The position numbers and the translations under genes are program-made. A DNA stretch of 64,000 bases from Tigriopus japonicus (taxonomy: Eukaryota; Arthropoda; Copepoda; Harpacticoida; Harpacticidae), in the NCBI GenBank assembly GCA_010645155.1, contig CM021312.1:2518556-2582555 (forward strand), in the 5' to 3' direction. This document shows, piece by piece, positions 11,088 through 22,433 of the stretch (position 1 is its first letter; every line of letters begins with the position of its first letter). Below the pieces are notes generated by a model, which worked only from the letters and a program-made list of their open reading frames with translations, searched no databases and had not been told where the DNA came from.

Positions 11088-11433
11088 CTTGCATTACATT
11101 ACTTTTTCGAACAAATTGGGATAAATACTTCTCTGATATGGAGCTACCCATGTCCACAATCCAAACGAAATTATCACCATCCTTGGGAATCTGGTTTAGA
11201 ATTGCGTCGATTTGGTCCATATAATCCACTGTTGCTTCGTCGATGAAAACGTGGGGGCTTTGGGGGAACATTTCGGAGAGTTTGGGCCACATAGCGCTTT
11301 TTCTCCCATCTTTGACATGTTCACTTTTTTCATATTGAAGTTCCAACACTTTGACACTTTCTTTCTTTTGAAATTGGAATTGCAAATACTTCGTTACCAA
11401 AAGTTCCTTGTATTCAGAATTTCCATTGTACAC
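11088..11433 (-). CDS. Walker B exon of the nuclease/P-loop gene
   Basis: The open frame encodes KELLVTKYLQFQFQKKES, then SPHVFIDEATVDYMDQID, then VWIVDMGSS. The run of hydrophobics followed by D-E is a Walker B box, and VWIVDMGSS looks like the sensor/motif III strand of a superfamily-1 ATPase. It probably follows the Walker A exon at 13521-14651. The 5' edge is uncertain: the frame is closed upstream by a stop at 11445-11443, and the best acceptor is AATACAAG before GAACTTTTGG. The 3' donor is GTTGAAG at 11087. It is followed in the gene by the exons at 9.4-8.8 kb. Confidence 0.55.
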
Positions 11434-11439
11434 ACGGTG

Positions 11440-12860
11440 AAATTAAAGCACGATGACCAAATCATCAAAACAAGCTTTTTAATCTTGAAAAGTTGATAGT
11501 AAACATCCAGTAACTTAATGCATGTACTAGTTAATTCAGTGAACTTAACTATGACCCTTTAGAGAACATTTTTTTGGCGACACTGAAGAGTTTTACTTCC
11601 CTTAGTTTGCCTTAGTGCATTGAAACGTCTCTAGTTATCTAACTGTTATATCACGATTTTACGTTACTATTTTTAACGTCTTTTACCATTGTGAACAACG
11701 CAGTTGCTCAAGAGCGAGCACGCCACAGTATACATTTTAATTGCGTATACGATTTATGTTTACAAGGAATGATATTTCTTGTCGCCGGTGGTAAAAAAAC
11801 GCAACCAACCAAAAAAATAGTCAAGCTAAATCCAAGCTTGAAATGTCTTTTCTTAACTTAGTTTAAACTTGAAGAATTACTCACATATTTGACACTTTGA
11901 TTAATTTGTTTATTAAATCAGTGCTCACTTCTTATCTGTAGAATTAACAGTTAGAGCATAATAACCCCAACATTTGGACTGGTCATGGACACAACCCAAT
12001 CTAATAAACACACAGAAAAGGCTTTATCATGACTATTAATTCAGCATGACTAAAAGGCAGATTTATGGTTGGTGAAAATAGTACGAAAATGACCATTTAG
12101 TTGGCCTTTTTCGACAAAAATAGGTGTCAAGGTAGAAATGCCGAATTAGTTATGAAAAAGAAAGTTATGATAGTTGCCTAAAATTGTTATAAAAAAATAG
12201 ATGTGCACACTGATTATTTTGTGGCACATTTTGAGCATATGGTGTCCATTTGAAAGATTTTCTTTTGCGGAGGAATGAATGATTTTAAGATCTTCTACAT
12301 TTGAAGAAAAATACTCTGCATATTGTAAAAAAAGCAGTTTAAAAATTACTTAATAGCTTACACTTCTGAAAACGAGAAAATTGTAAGGAATTTTGAATTT
12401 TAGTTCAATTACATTTTCTGTTCCAAATCATGATTGATTTTGCGCCATCAGTGTTCCAAATTTTGAATCTAGATAAAGGCCTTTGTGTTAGCTTAAAAGT
12501 GGCTAAAAAAACCGCATTTTCCCAGAAACTAAACTAGGACCAAAAATAGCAACATCTAATAAGAGAAGATGCTTGGAGGACATGGTTTCCCGCGTTTTAA
12601 AGTGTTGTCTTCTTAATTATGGAATATTTCAAATATTGGCGGTTTTGTCTTTTTGTGGAAAAATATTGAAAAAGAGAGAAATTATGCTTTTTCACCCCTG
12701 TGTAACAAATTAGTCCAGATTTTAGAGTTTAGACTAGTACCCAATGGCCAAATTTACTACCCAATTGATGTCAAAATTGCCAGAAACGGGTGATTACCCA
12801 GCTTTTGGCAACACTGCTGATAAGGTTACCTTTAAGGCGCGCCCCGCCGTAAATACGTTA
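11440..12860. other. Long A+T-rich stretch, probably intron
   Basis: No coding region was recognised. A diverged relative of the SINE-like start (TCTAGTTATCTAACTG) occurs near 11630. Confidence 0.4.
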
Positions 12861-12861
12861 C

Positions 12862-12952
12862 AAGGTAAAAAGGTCAAGGTAAAAATGGCACAGTAAAAAG
12901 GTCACCATAAAACAGTCACGGAAAAAAAGTCACAAGGTAAAAAGGTCACAGA
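12862..12952. repeat. Imperfect tandem motif GGTAAAAAGGTCAC
   Basis: Five to six diverged copies of an approximately 14-17-base unit containing AAAAAGGTCA occur in a row, followed by unrelated unique sequence. They may be the subterminal array of an old transposon, but I find no matching inverted array nearby. Confidence 0.5.
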
Positions 12953-13520
12953 TCCATGCACCTCTGGAGGTAGCCAAGGGAGTGAACCCACGGACCCTGA
13001 GATCTTCCCCGGTTGAAGATTGTCCCATGGGACCCCAAGATTAACACGATGGAACACAATTATGTTAAGGCAAAGGTCTCATACCTATAGTCAAAAGGAA
13101 GTTATTCCCCACAAGATTTAGGCATGGTCCCAAACCGGCCTAGATCCAACGGACCATGGAGTATACCGGATATTTAAAAAATAGTTTTTCACAACGCCAT
13201 TATTTAGTAATTTTGTCCGTATTCATCGATTTCAAATGTGTTGGGTTTGGCTGTTGTTGATGGCACCTTTGACATTTTACTGATCTAAAGATACAAATTT
13301 TCAATTTGCCTCAAAAGATGGCGCAGTTTTTCAAAATATGGACGTAGTTATGGTCGTAAATGTCTAATCTTGGTACAAATGAAGATATTATGGTATTGAT
13401 TATTGGCCATTCTTTCAATTTCCTTAATTTTGCCTTTAATTTTTTTTAATTTCCATTAAAAAGGTTAGCAAATCTGATTTTTAGCTCAAAAATCTTTCAA
13501 ACTTCGTCTTGTTGATCTGG

Positions 13521-14651
13521 TCATCCTGACTGTGAAGGGTTTGCAACAAAGAATGCCACGTATTTGTTTTTGTCCTCAGAAGCAAGTTTCATGGCTTTTG
13601 TCTTGAGAATCTCGGTTTTTCCTGTCCCAAACAAGCCTCCACTTTGAATGATCAGCCTTTTTGGATCCTTGTGAAGAATGCTCAATTGATGGAGATTCCA
13701 CAGAATTATTTCTTGGTGAGGAAAGTCAACCATTTTCAGTTGATGTTTGGCTACTTTTCCACCCTCAAAAACCTGTTTATTGGCCAAGGCGTGAAACAAG
13801 TAGGTCTTGATCAAAGCTTCATATTCACTTTGAAGTGTCTTATCTTGCATGGATTGGTTATTGCCTTTGTGCAAAATCTCGTCCAAGGCTGTTCCCAAAC
13901 TTGAATCTGTTATTGTTGATGGTTGACAATGTGAGCAGATGGAAACTTGTGTTTTATTTGAATAACACGCCCAAGTCCTAAATTCCCAACCCGCCTTCAA
14001 AGGCAGATGTTTTTGAAGGTAGTTGAAAGCATTTTCGGACTGCTTTTTAATTTTTCTGGCAACACTTTCAGTGAGAGTGAATTTGCACTCCACATAAACG
14101 ATCTTCTTAACTTGACCCATAATGATCAAAAAATCAAACTCGTTCTGGCGTTGCTGATTGTGTTCTCCTAATAATTCCAAACCACAAAAGCTGGTCATCC
14201 AGTGAGGATAGTCGTCCATCTTGGCCTTGAGTGCTTGGAAAACGTCCTTCTCAAAGAGATCTCCAACGAGAGATCCGTTCTTCTGAACCAAGGACTCACT
14301 TTGTGGACCTTTGAGACCCAACAACTTCCCTGTGAAAAATGTGGCCAATATAAGTTTACTTGAGTTGAGATATTTCACCAAGCTATTCTTGGCTGATTCT
14401 AGCGTTGGATTGGCGTTGCTCATCATCGGATGATAACTCTTCAGGAATGATTGAATATCGAAACTTGTAGTAGTTCTTAGATGCTCTTGGAGTATTAACC
14501 ATAGGGGATTAGGGTCTGATCCATGTTTAAACACTCGGGCCGTCAGAATGTCCAACCAATCTTCTTGTTTCCAGAGTGATTCTCGTTCAATAGGAACCTC
14601 ATTCAAGTCTTCTAATTGCCAAACATCGACCAAACGCTGAGCCCATTTCAT
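13521..14651 (-). CDS. Exon encoding a PD-(D/E)XK nuclease core followed by a Walker A P-loop
   Basis: This is the main exon of the gene. In the open frame beginning at 14672, residues 137-197 have the order of a restriction-endonuclease fold: G-D-L-F-E141 in a helix, then NEFD180, then IVYVE195-C-K197. This is the usual E...D...ExK metal site of RecB/NERD-like nucleases. A Cys pair (CSHC) lies at 246-249. A Gln-containing box (PHQEIILWNLHQ) precedes the Walker A motif SGGLFGTGKTEIL at 344-356. Walker B and later motifs are in downstream exons. The likely activity is ATP-driven nuclease/helicase action on DNA or RNA, a form known in bacteria as nuclease-DUF2075 fusions. The 5' splice is ambiguous: TTAACAG at 14653 puts it out of phase with the upstream exon, while CTCAG at 14637 with a GTAAAA donor at 14739 keeps phase. 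Confidence 0.7.
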   Translation of the reverse strand: MKWAQRLVDVWQLEDLNEVPIERESLWKQEDWLDILTARVFKHGSDPNPLWLILQEHLRTTTSFDIQSFLKSYHPMMSNANPTLESAKNSLVKYLNSSKLILATFFTGKLLGLKGPQSESLVQKNGSLVGDLFEKDVFQALKAKMDDYPHWMTSFCGLELLGEHNQQRQNEFDFLIIMGQVKKIVYVECKFTLTESVARKIKKQSENAFNYLQKHLPLKAGWEFRTWACYSNKTQVSICSHCQPSTITDSSLGTALDEILHKGNNQSMQDKTLQSEYEALIKTYLFHALANKQVFEGGKVAKHQLKMVDFPHQEIILWNLHQLSILHKDPKRLIIQSGGLFGTGKTEILKTKAMKLASEDKNKYVAFFVANPSQSG

Positions 14652-14700
14652 GCTGTTAAGGAGAAAATCCAAGGATTTGGGGTCCTTTTTGGGTTCTTAC

Positions 14701-16204
14701 AAGATTGGAAGATTCGTTGACATGGCGAAAGCACTTGTTTTACTATTCGATATGAATTCTTGAAGTTCGGAGGAATATCAGAAATCTTCTCCAAGAATTC
14801 CTTAGGAATGAATTTCGTTTTTGAGATGTCACTGTCATGTTCATTGGGAGGAAATTCTCGTTCCCAAAGTTTGTTTCGAGCGTCCTTAATGGATTCTTTT
14901 GAAATTCCATTCCCTAAATTCACTTGTTTCTTCAATGTGTCCTGGAATTCTGTATTTTCAAATTGCTTTGGAAGATTGAACGAGTCTTTTGAATTGCAAC
15001 ACAATGACATAGAACATTTTGCTTCATGGGTCTAAAAATCAAAAATGACTGACAATGATTTGTTCAAGAAGCACTGAATTTCTGGAGTGAGAGGCTACTG
15101 ATGAGACCATCCGAGAGAAGGCATAATTTAAACCTACTACCAGAAAAGGGCCGGTTCATTCATTCTCGGTAGGATTTGCCCTAAACTTTGAGAGAGCCTG
15201 GCTGACGAATCAGACTTTCGATTGAACTGAAATTTGAAATCAGTATCCTAGTTAACATAGGCAAGGTCTCATTTGCAAAGGAACGTAATTGATTTGTTCC
15301 TACTGAAAATCATGTTTCCTTTCGTTAGCCTCCTCGTCCAGAGAAATTCAGTGGTTCTTGACTTGTCGGTGAGATAAACCATAGATATCCAGACTACTGG
15401 ATGTCGTACGACGACTGCTTGATTGGCAAAATAGTATAATGAACGGTCTCCTGGGAATTGATCAGAAACCGGTTTATTGTACTATTTTGCCAACCAAACA
15501 AGCGGTTGTCCACCATCCAGTATTCTAGAAATCTATGGCCGAACGTTAGGCGATTTTTTTTTCTTCGATGAATAATAAGATTGGTTGCAGAGTAAATTAG
15601 AAAATATTTCTCAAAAGTAACTAATAGGTATCCAATAAAAACGGCATATGCATTTTTTCACGTCTACTTAAATTTGATGGTCTTTTGATTGAATTAGTCA
15701 TTTTTCAAGGGTTGTCCTTTGACGACTCTAAAAAACGAGGTCTTTACATTTTCTCATACATGAGGAAATATTTGACCTAGAATCATCATCGTTTACCTTG
15801 GTTTCTCCAATGAAGGGTTTTGAGCTCAGGATTTCATGTTTGAAGGCTTGCATTTGTTTTGCAGTCAGGTCAAAAGCACTCTAAAAATGAATAAACCAAT
15901 GGGAAACCATGGCACTAAAATATACAATTGACACCTATCAGATTCCAAACACCAACCTTTTCACGGCTGACCTTGTCAAGAAAGACCAAAAATCCAAGTG
16001 GTTGTTTCAATTGAGAGTCTCTCTTCATAAGTATGACATCGGAATCAGTAAGTTGCAAATATTCCGCCCATTTAGACTCCATAATGTCACCTGGAAAAAA
16101 GTTGGAGAGTCATGCGTTTTCTTACTCAAAAGTTCAAATGTCAAACTTTCTTTTGACTTTCTTGCTCGCTTTAGCATTTTTGGGTTGGAGCAAATGGGCT
16201 TCAT
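14701..16204 (-). CDS. N-terminal exons of the nuclease/P-loop gene
   Basis: Four exons chain together. 16204-16126 starts at the ATG of MKPICSNPKMLKRARKSKE. The others are 16090-15957, 15880-15797 and 15031-14701. The first three junctions keep phase exactly (phase 1, 0, 0), with donors GTAAGAA, GTTGGT and GTAAAC and acceptors TTTTCCAG, ATTTTTAG and GATTTTTAG. The start region has a Lys/Arg cluster, LKRARKSK, that could be a nuclear localisation signal. The rest is helical and unrecognised (for example VILMKRDSQLKQPLGFLVF). I chose this ATG because it is the first in frame with an open exon and sits in a CACCAATGA context; a further upstream exon is not excluded. The last donor does not join the nuclease exon in phase with the most obvious acceptor, so either another splice is used or there is a frameshift. 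Confidence 0.6.
15065..15360. mobile_element. CAAG...CTTG MITE family, copy 1
   Basis: The left end is CAAGAAGCACTGAATTTCTG and the right end is its inverted near-copy. Flanking 7-mers ATTTGTT and ACTTGTC agree at 5 of 7 positions. Copies 2-4 lie at 17647, 30931 and 57480. This copy is in an intron of the nuclease/P-loop gene, 33 nt upstream of the acceptor at 15031/15032. Confidence 0.75.
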
Positions 16205-16511
16205 TGGTGATGCTCTGAGGCATCCTCAGGGTCAAAAGTTAAGGCTGAACCGGCCACAGTGTTCTTACTGTGAACCTTGAACTGGCCGAGCTCACCAGAC
16301 CTAGAGGGCTAGTAGAGAAATGCTGCTCCTGTAATAACGTGAAACTGCACACAAAGGAAAGTAGTTTTGATGTGTGAAACCCCCGAGAACACATTTATTA
16401 GTGATGACAAGTGCGGATTATTACATGGTTCATATAGGGATTTGATTAGGTTTGAAACTTCAGAATGCACTATAATTTGTACATTGGAGGGCATTGTTTC
16501 AACTCTAATTT

Positions 16512-16643
16512 AGTCACCAGAGATTTGTTTTGAACACACTTCATCAATCCGGCAGCAAGGGTGCCATGTTACTTGATTCTTTATGCATTGCTCTTGTTCG
16601 AGCTAAGCAATTTAATGAAAAATTTCGCCACTGACTCCCTAAA
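16512..16643. repeat. About 130-bp dispersed repeat, copy 1
   Basis: Read inverted, it matches 26634-26762 over its whole length at roughly three bases in four. Shared blocks include AACAAGAGCAAT and GTGTTCAAAACAAATCTCT. Its class is unknown; it is small enough for a SINE or MITE. Confidence 0.55.
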
Positions 16644-17646
16644 CCGTAAATTCCGGTCTTGAATAGCTCAGGAGTGGACATAGGCGAGGCTAAGTCACTT
16701 TTTCTTTTAATTGTTATTCTTCACAGGAAGGCTTAAGAATCTTAAGTTGATATTTTACTGCTCTTTTGAACTACCAAGGTACATTTTCTTTTTTCTTTGC
16801 AATCGTCTAAATCCAATATTTTAGATTTTTTACTACTTTAGTTACAACTTTCTGGAGATTTGACTAGAATGAAAATAACTAAGGAATCACATGAAAAGCT
16901 CGCAATTTTTTCCTCTCCTAACCTCATTTGGGACCACAACGGATCATCTCCGACCATTTTGAGGTTTCTAACTTCATTCAGTAAAAAGTGGCCTAGCTTC
17001 ACCCAAAGTCATGTCCATGTTTTAAATCATGTAACTAAAAGTGTCTAAGGGCAAATCCCATCATACACACATGGTGCAGGCTAGGTGAGTTCCAAATAAT
17101 TTTGGAGTGTTGTTTCTCTGTTAGTCCTCTAACCACACCCAAGTCCATCCCAGTACTAGTAAAACCAAGCAACATAGGTTGCAGGACCTCACTATTTTCA
17201 TTACTATGAGGTTGATGAAGTAGTAAAGCTTCCTAAAATGATATCTTTGACTGGGCAATTGAGGCAAAATCCAACCCTCGCCACCAAAGAGATCGACAAA
17301 GGGGACGTTATGAGGGCCAGAAGTACGCAAAAAATATAGTTCTAGTAACAAGGCGGCTTCATCAAAGCCATGGAACAGAGCAACACGAGATCCTCCTTGA
17401 GTTCATTGAGACCTTCCTCAAAACACATGATGAGGGCGATCATGTTCTTGATTTTACTGATCTGATCAAATGTGCTCAATGTTTTAATTTGGGTTCAAGC
17501 CTTTGTTGCCAGGGTTGTCCATATCATGGGCTGAATATCTAAAAAGAATAACCACTTGTCCTTCCGCGGGTTCTAGCCTTTGACTGCATTCGAGAAGCTC
17601 TGATTAGCCCCCATAAAGTGAGGCCAAGACAAAACACTAGGCGAGT

Positions 17647-18322
17647 CAAGAATCACTGAACTTCTCTGGACTGGGAGGCTAACGAGAGGAAACATGATTT
17701 CCATTAGGAGCACTTCAATTACGTTCTTTTGCAAACGAGACCTTGGGCATTTGTTGACAATAATACATATTTCAATTTTCAGCTCAATCGAATGAATGCC
17801 GGAGTGAAAAGTTATGCCTACTCAAACTTATTTACTGAAGAGAGCATAGAAGGAATGAACTCGCCCTTTTGTGGTAAAACGATTACCACAAAAGGGCTGG
17901 TTCATTCATTCTCGGTTGGATTTGCACTGAACTTTGAGAGAGCATAACTATTGTCTCCGACGTTTGATTGAGCTGAAAATTGAAATACGTATTTTACTCA
18001 ACATATGCAAGGTCTCATTTGCAGAAGAACGTAATTGAATTGTTCTTACTGGAAATCATTATTCTCATTGCTAGCCTCCCACTCCATGATTCCAGTGCTT
18101 CTTGATTTACCACAAAACGGTAATTCTCTTCTCTCTTCAGGACATAGATTTGAGAAGGCATAACTTTTCACTTCTGCATTCGATTGAGCTGAAATTTGAA
18201 AAACGTAGTCTACTGAATACAAGCCAGATCTCGTTTGAAGAAGAACGCAATTGAATCAATCCTACAGAAACTCATAATTGTCTCATCGTTGGCCTCACAC
18301 TCCAGAAATTCAGTGCTTCTCA
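17647..18322. mobile_element. CAAG...CTTG MITE family, copy 2
   Basis: It starts CAAGAATCACTGAACTTCTC and ends with the inverted equivalent. Flanking 7-mers GGCGAGT (17640-17646) and GGTGAGT (18323-18329) differ at one base. The centre holds a near-perfect hairpin, CCCTTTTGTGGTAAAACG against its complement at about 17867-17905. It is longer (676 bp) than copies 1 and 4 because part of its interior is duplicated. Confidence 0.75.
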
Positions 18323-18690
18323 GGTGAGTCAAATTGGCGCTTGGAAATGCCGAACAATGCTGTCTCCAATCATATCGCTCAAACTGGGTTAGTATTGTAC
18401 AGAAGTATTTGTGACATCAAAAATGTACGAATCAAAATGTATAATCAAAAATGTACAAATGACGGGACATCAAAAAATGATTGTGCGAGTGAATCCAAAA
18501 ATTTCAAGGCACATTTACATATTGTAAGTTCAATGCGTTTGTAACGGATTATGGTGAAAAGTACATTTTAAGCAAACTCACTGTGGTATCAAACTTATAC
18601 GCCACCATTTTTAACGTTTTTCTACCATTTGACTTGTATTTTTTCATCATTACACATACATCCAGCTCAAACAAACAACAAACAAACAAA

Positions 18691-19237
18691 CAGGGTTAGG
18701 CAGAATTAGTGAAACATTAGATTTAACATCATGATCCCAAGACCCCTGGCGTGAGCCACAATTTTAAATGATAGGTTTAAATACATAACAGGATACAGGA
18801 CAATAGGAAAATTGTCATTGAACCCTGGCCAAGGTAGCAAAAGAGAATACGTATTTCCATGTTGGTCATTCCCATTACCTTTAAGATCACATGAAATCCG
18901 GCTTGTTCCATGAACAAGATGGACAAAGACTAAAATGTGCTCCCATAACTGATAGTTCGATCATTAAAGAAAACCAACATAGGCAACCAACTTTTGTTAT
19001 ATCTGAACCAGCATGGAATGATATCCAAGAGAAGGAAGAAGTGCATGCAAATGGAAACATTACTATCAAGACGTTCAGGACGGTGGTTAGGCCCAAAGGA
19101 GGCCATGACAAATAATATTCTATCATTTTATAGCATGCTGTATGAGGAAAAACTTCTTAAAAAATGCTTTCCTTTTGGTCATGTTGGCGAAGACTTATTT
19201 CACAATATTCATGTTTCATTAAATTTGCCTAACCCTG
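18691..19237. mobile_element. Inverted-repeat element with CAGGGTTAGGCA ends
   Basis: The left end CAGGGTTAGGCAGAATTAGT and the inverted right end CAGGGTTAGGCAAATTTAAT match over about 27 bp. CAGGG ends fit the hAT superfamily, but the flanking octamers do not match, so target duplication is unproven. Overlapping open frames inside show no transposase features. Confidence 0.6.
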
Positions 19238-19268
19238 CATAATCTTTTTGACACGTACATTTACACAT

Positions 19269-19566
19269 TAGTGATGGGTTTCGAACCGGGAGTGCTGCCA
19301 TTTTTTACTCGGAAGTTTATCATTGTTGATTAGGGCAGGTTGTATTGAACGTTTTCAAAAAGACCTAAACAGGGACCAATTTGGCAACACTCGAACTAGT
19401 TCGATTTCGAGTTCCATCAGTAGCTATACTTTTGGATTTCGAGTTGGCAGTGCTGCCATATTTTATGACGTCTCTAGTTGAGAAGATTAGTTGGGGGTCA
19501 ACTTTTTGACCTTAAAATCCAAAGTGGCAAAACTCGGCCAAAAATCCAACTCGAAACCCATCAGTA
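19269..19566. mobile_element. Short hAT-type MITE with perfect target duplication
   Basis: It is bounded by TAGTGATGGGTTTCGA and inverted TACTGATGGGTTTCGA. Perfect 8-bp duplications TTACACAT lie at 19261-19268 and 19567-19574. Internal blocks such as TTCGAGTTGGCAGTGCTGCC are shared with the nested element at 43227-44009, so both are one family. Confidence 0.9.
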
Positions 19567-19868
19567 TTACACATAATGTAATTAGGGAAAATGAAGTGGT
19601 TCAAATTTCCCACCAAAAACGGTGTGCTGACGCTAGACCATGGAGGAAAAAAGCGGAGACAAACAATCCGTGACCCATTACTACACTGACAAGAATATTT
19701 CTTTTGCTATATGCCATCTTAATAGTGGGATGAATTTTGTCACTAAACGAGGAAATTTCTGTTGCGCATTTACCTATGACAAATACTGACTTTGATTATA
19801 AAACACAAGCCACAATTTCTTTCGATTCTGTTTAAAATCATTTCATCATTGCGGTGGTCAGTTATAAC

Positions 19869-21147
19869 TAGGGACGGGCAGAAAGTGCAAATAATCTTAC
19901 CCTTTTAGTTACCAAAAGTTGCAAAAAAATGTGCCCAAAAGTGCAAAACAAAGTGCAGAAAAATGTTGAAAGTGCAAATAAATGTCAAAAAAGAGCAAAT
20001 AAATGTCGAAAAAAGAGCAAATAAGTGTCAAAAAAGAGCAAATAAATGTCAAAAAAGTGCAAATAAATGTCAAAAAGAGCAAATAACTTGCATTTGGACT
20101 TAAAACGTCATTCATGGAGTACCCACGGCTCCTAATTGAACAGGAGAAGTCTTTACAAGTTCTAAAGACATTTGAGACCAGTTTGAGGTGAAGAGACAAT
20201 GCCGAACAAGTAATAGAGTTCTATTAATTAGGTCACTAGCAAAAAGGATGTAAAATCATGAAAAATACTCTAGTCAACAATCTTCTGAATTTTTCATTCC
20301 TAAGGTGGTCTCGTGGATGTATGTACCCAAAACATTGTCGAAATACATTTAACAATTGTTTTAAATGGCTTTACATCACTCCGTTTTTGTCCTTCAAGTT
20401 GTTCAAAAATAGACATTGAAAATTGAACAGAAAAATACCCACGTGTGCCTAGCAATTGCATCAAAGAAAATAGTCATAAATGTGTTTTAAGCATGCTTTT
20501 AGTGGCATTACTTCAATATTTGGCCCATGGCCTAATTACTAGAACTCAATTTCAAATGTGACATTCATTGTCTCATCACATCAAAACTGTTCTCAAATAC
20601 TTTTGGAACTTAAAAGTAATATCTTCAAGTCAATTAAACAATGTGTACAGCTACATTGATGTATCCTTAGCTTGATGATTTTAAGTTTATAACGGCCTTT
20701 TTTAGAAATAGCGATCTTTGTAGGCAGCAAACCTAAATCTGCAATCTATATTGTTAGTAGATACTTCCATTACCAAAGCATGAGTTTCTTTAGGTTTGCT
20801 ATTTGTTGGTTGAATGCAATGAGATTCTTTTGTCTAATATTTAGTTTAGTAAACAGGATGTCATAGTTAAAGCAAGATGGTGAATAAAGTGTGAGGTTTG
20901 CGTCTGAAATGCACATATTTCTTCAAGGTACTAAGAATGGTTGATTGCAAATGCAAGCTTTTTCGACCAGTTCAAAATTTGATCTTGAAACTAAAAAAAA
21001 ATTCAAAAGCCACTACATTTTCTTAACAATTTGTCAATTTTGGCCAAAAACGTAAATAAAAAGTGCAAATAAAGGTGAAAAGTGTAAAAGTGCAGAAAAA
21101 TGGTTTTATGTTACCAAAAATCTTTTTACACTATTTGCCCGTCCCTA
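19869..21147. mobile_element. Long hAT-type MITE with internal minisatellite
   Basis: The termini are TAGGGACGGGCA and its inverse. Perfect 8-bp duplications GTTATAAC lie at 19861-19868 and 21148-21155. Near the left end (about 19960-20090) an 18-20-base unit, AAATAAATGTCAAAAAGAGC, is repeated about six times. A short related block is found near the right end. There is no transposase. Confidence 0.9.
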
Positions 21148-21340
21148 GTTATAACCCTGTCTGTTGGTCCCCGCTTGGCTTCTCCCATGGTCACGACAGC
21201 AGTACCAAAATGAGGGCGCTAAATTTGAAAACTTGAAAAATCAGCTACACTTCAATTGGTCTTACGTGAACAATAATACTAATAGAATTGAAAATAATAA
21301 AAAAGAGCAAAGTTTATGCAATATACCATTTGTGATTACA

Positions 21341-21720
21341 GACCTGGTCTCATCAGCAGATGATGAAATACTGGCTTTTGTTCAAAACTTCTGAAGAGGA
21401 GCAATAAAGAGAATAAACAGGAGTGGACGCAAAAATGAACCTTGTGGAACACCTGACTTGACATCATACAAGCCACTAAATGATCCTTTAACCTTAACGA
21501 TTTGCATCCTATCACTCTTGATGCTATCAATCCAACTCACAACCTTTCCCTGGATCCCAAATTCTTGAGCTGATTGAGCAAAAGACCAAGATCTACCTTA
21601 TCAAAGGCCTTGGCAAAATCAAGATAGTCTTCGTCAACTGACTCGTGACTTTCAAGGCCGTCAATGATCTGCTCGATATGGACGTTTTGAATGACGGTTT
21701 CTTTGCCAATGAATGACATT
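21341..21720 (-). mobile_element. RT palm fragment of LINE copy-A family
   Basis: It matches 680-1030 of copy A closely. It encodes, with a frameshift, YLDFAKAFDKVDL and the region after GVPQGS, and the catalytic box reads SADE instead of YADD. It is a dead, truncated copy. Confidence 0.75.
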
Positions 21721-22433
21721 TCTATAGAATGTCCTAAACTTAGCTTTTAATAAATGGCAGCCAATGGTCCATAAGATAAACCAAATTACTGTGCAGTTGA
21801 TGGTTTTGTTGCCAATTTCAACATCTTGTCGGTTAACTACCTAAAATGTATTCTTCAAATGATTCCAATTTTAGAAATAAGAACATTAAAATGCAAATCC
21901 ACGTCTCAAGTAACTTACCCTTTGGAATAGTTAATTGTCAATTTTATGGTAACTTTAATTACAAAGTCACACTACGCACGTTTTGAGAATTTCTAAACAA
22001 CCTTAATTCCCTTGAGATTAAAGCCAAACTACATTTTTTTGACCGACTAGTGGCAAGTCGCAAACAGAGATTAGATAGAAAGATTAAGAACTTGAAGTAC
22101 TGTAACATAGATCAATGTTAGAGACGCTAGACTTAAGGGATAAAGCAAACAGGGCGTATGTGCTTTATGTTTGTTTGTGTTTCTTGCCTTAAGAAAAGCC
22201 ATGATGTGCGAATGCAGGACCATTGGTAAAATCCATGTTCTGAATCCTCAAAGTGACTCAAACGGTCAAAAGGACAGTAGATGTATTCATTAACATCAAA
22301 GATGCACTTCGATAACAAACTATATCGTTATAATCAATGACTTGTGCAAAAAACTGTGCCATCTATAGGGAGCAAATTTGAAATCTAAGTGCTCTACAAG
22401 AATGAGAGTCCCAAAAAAATCAGTGGTTAATTG

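Noticed and set aside
18887..19126. Overlapping open frames on both strands as a transposase
   Set aside because: No catalytic or DNA-binding motif; they lie within an inverted-repeat element of non-autonomous size.
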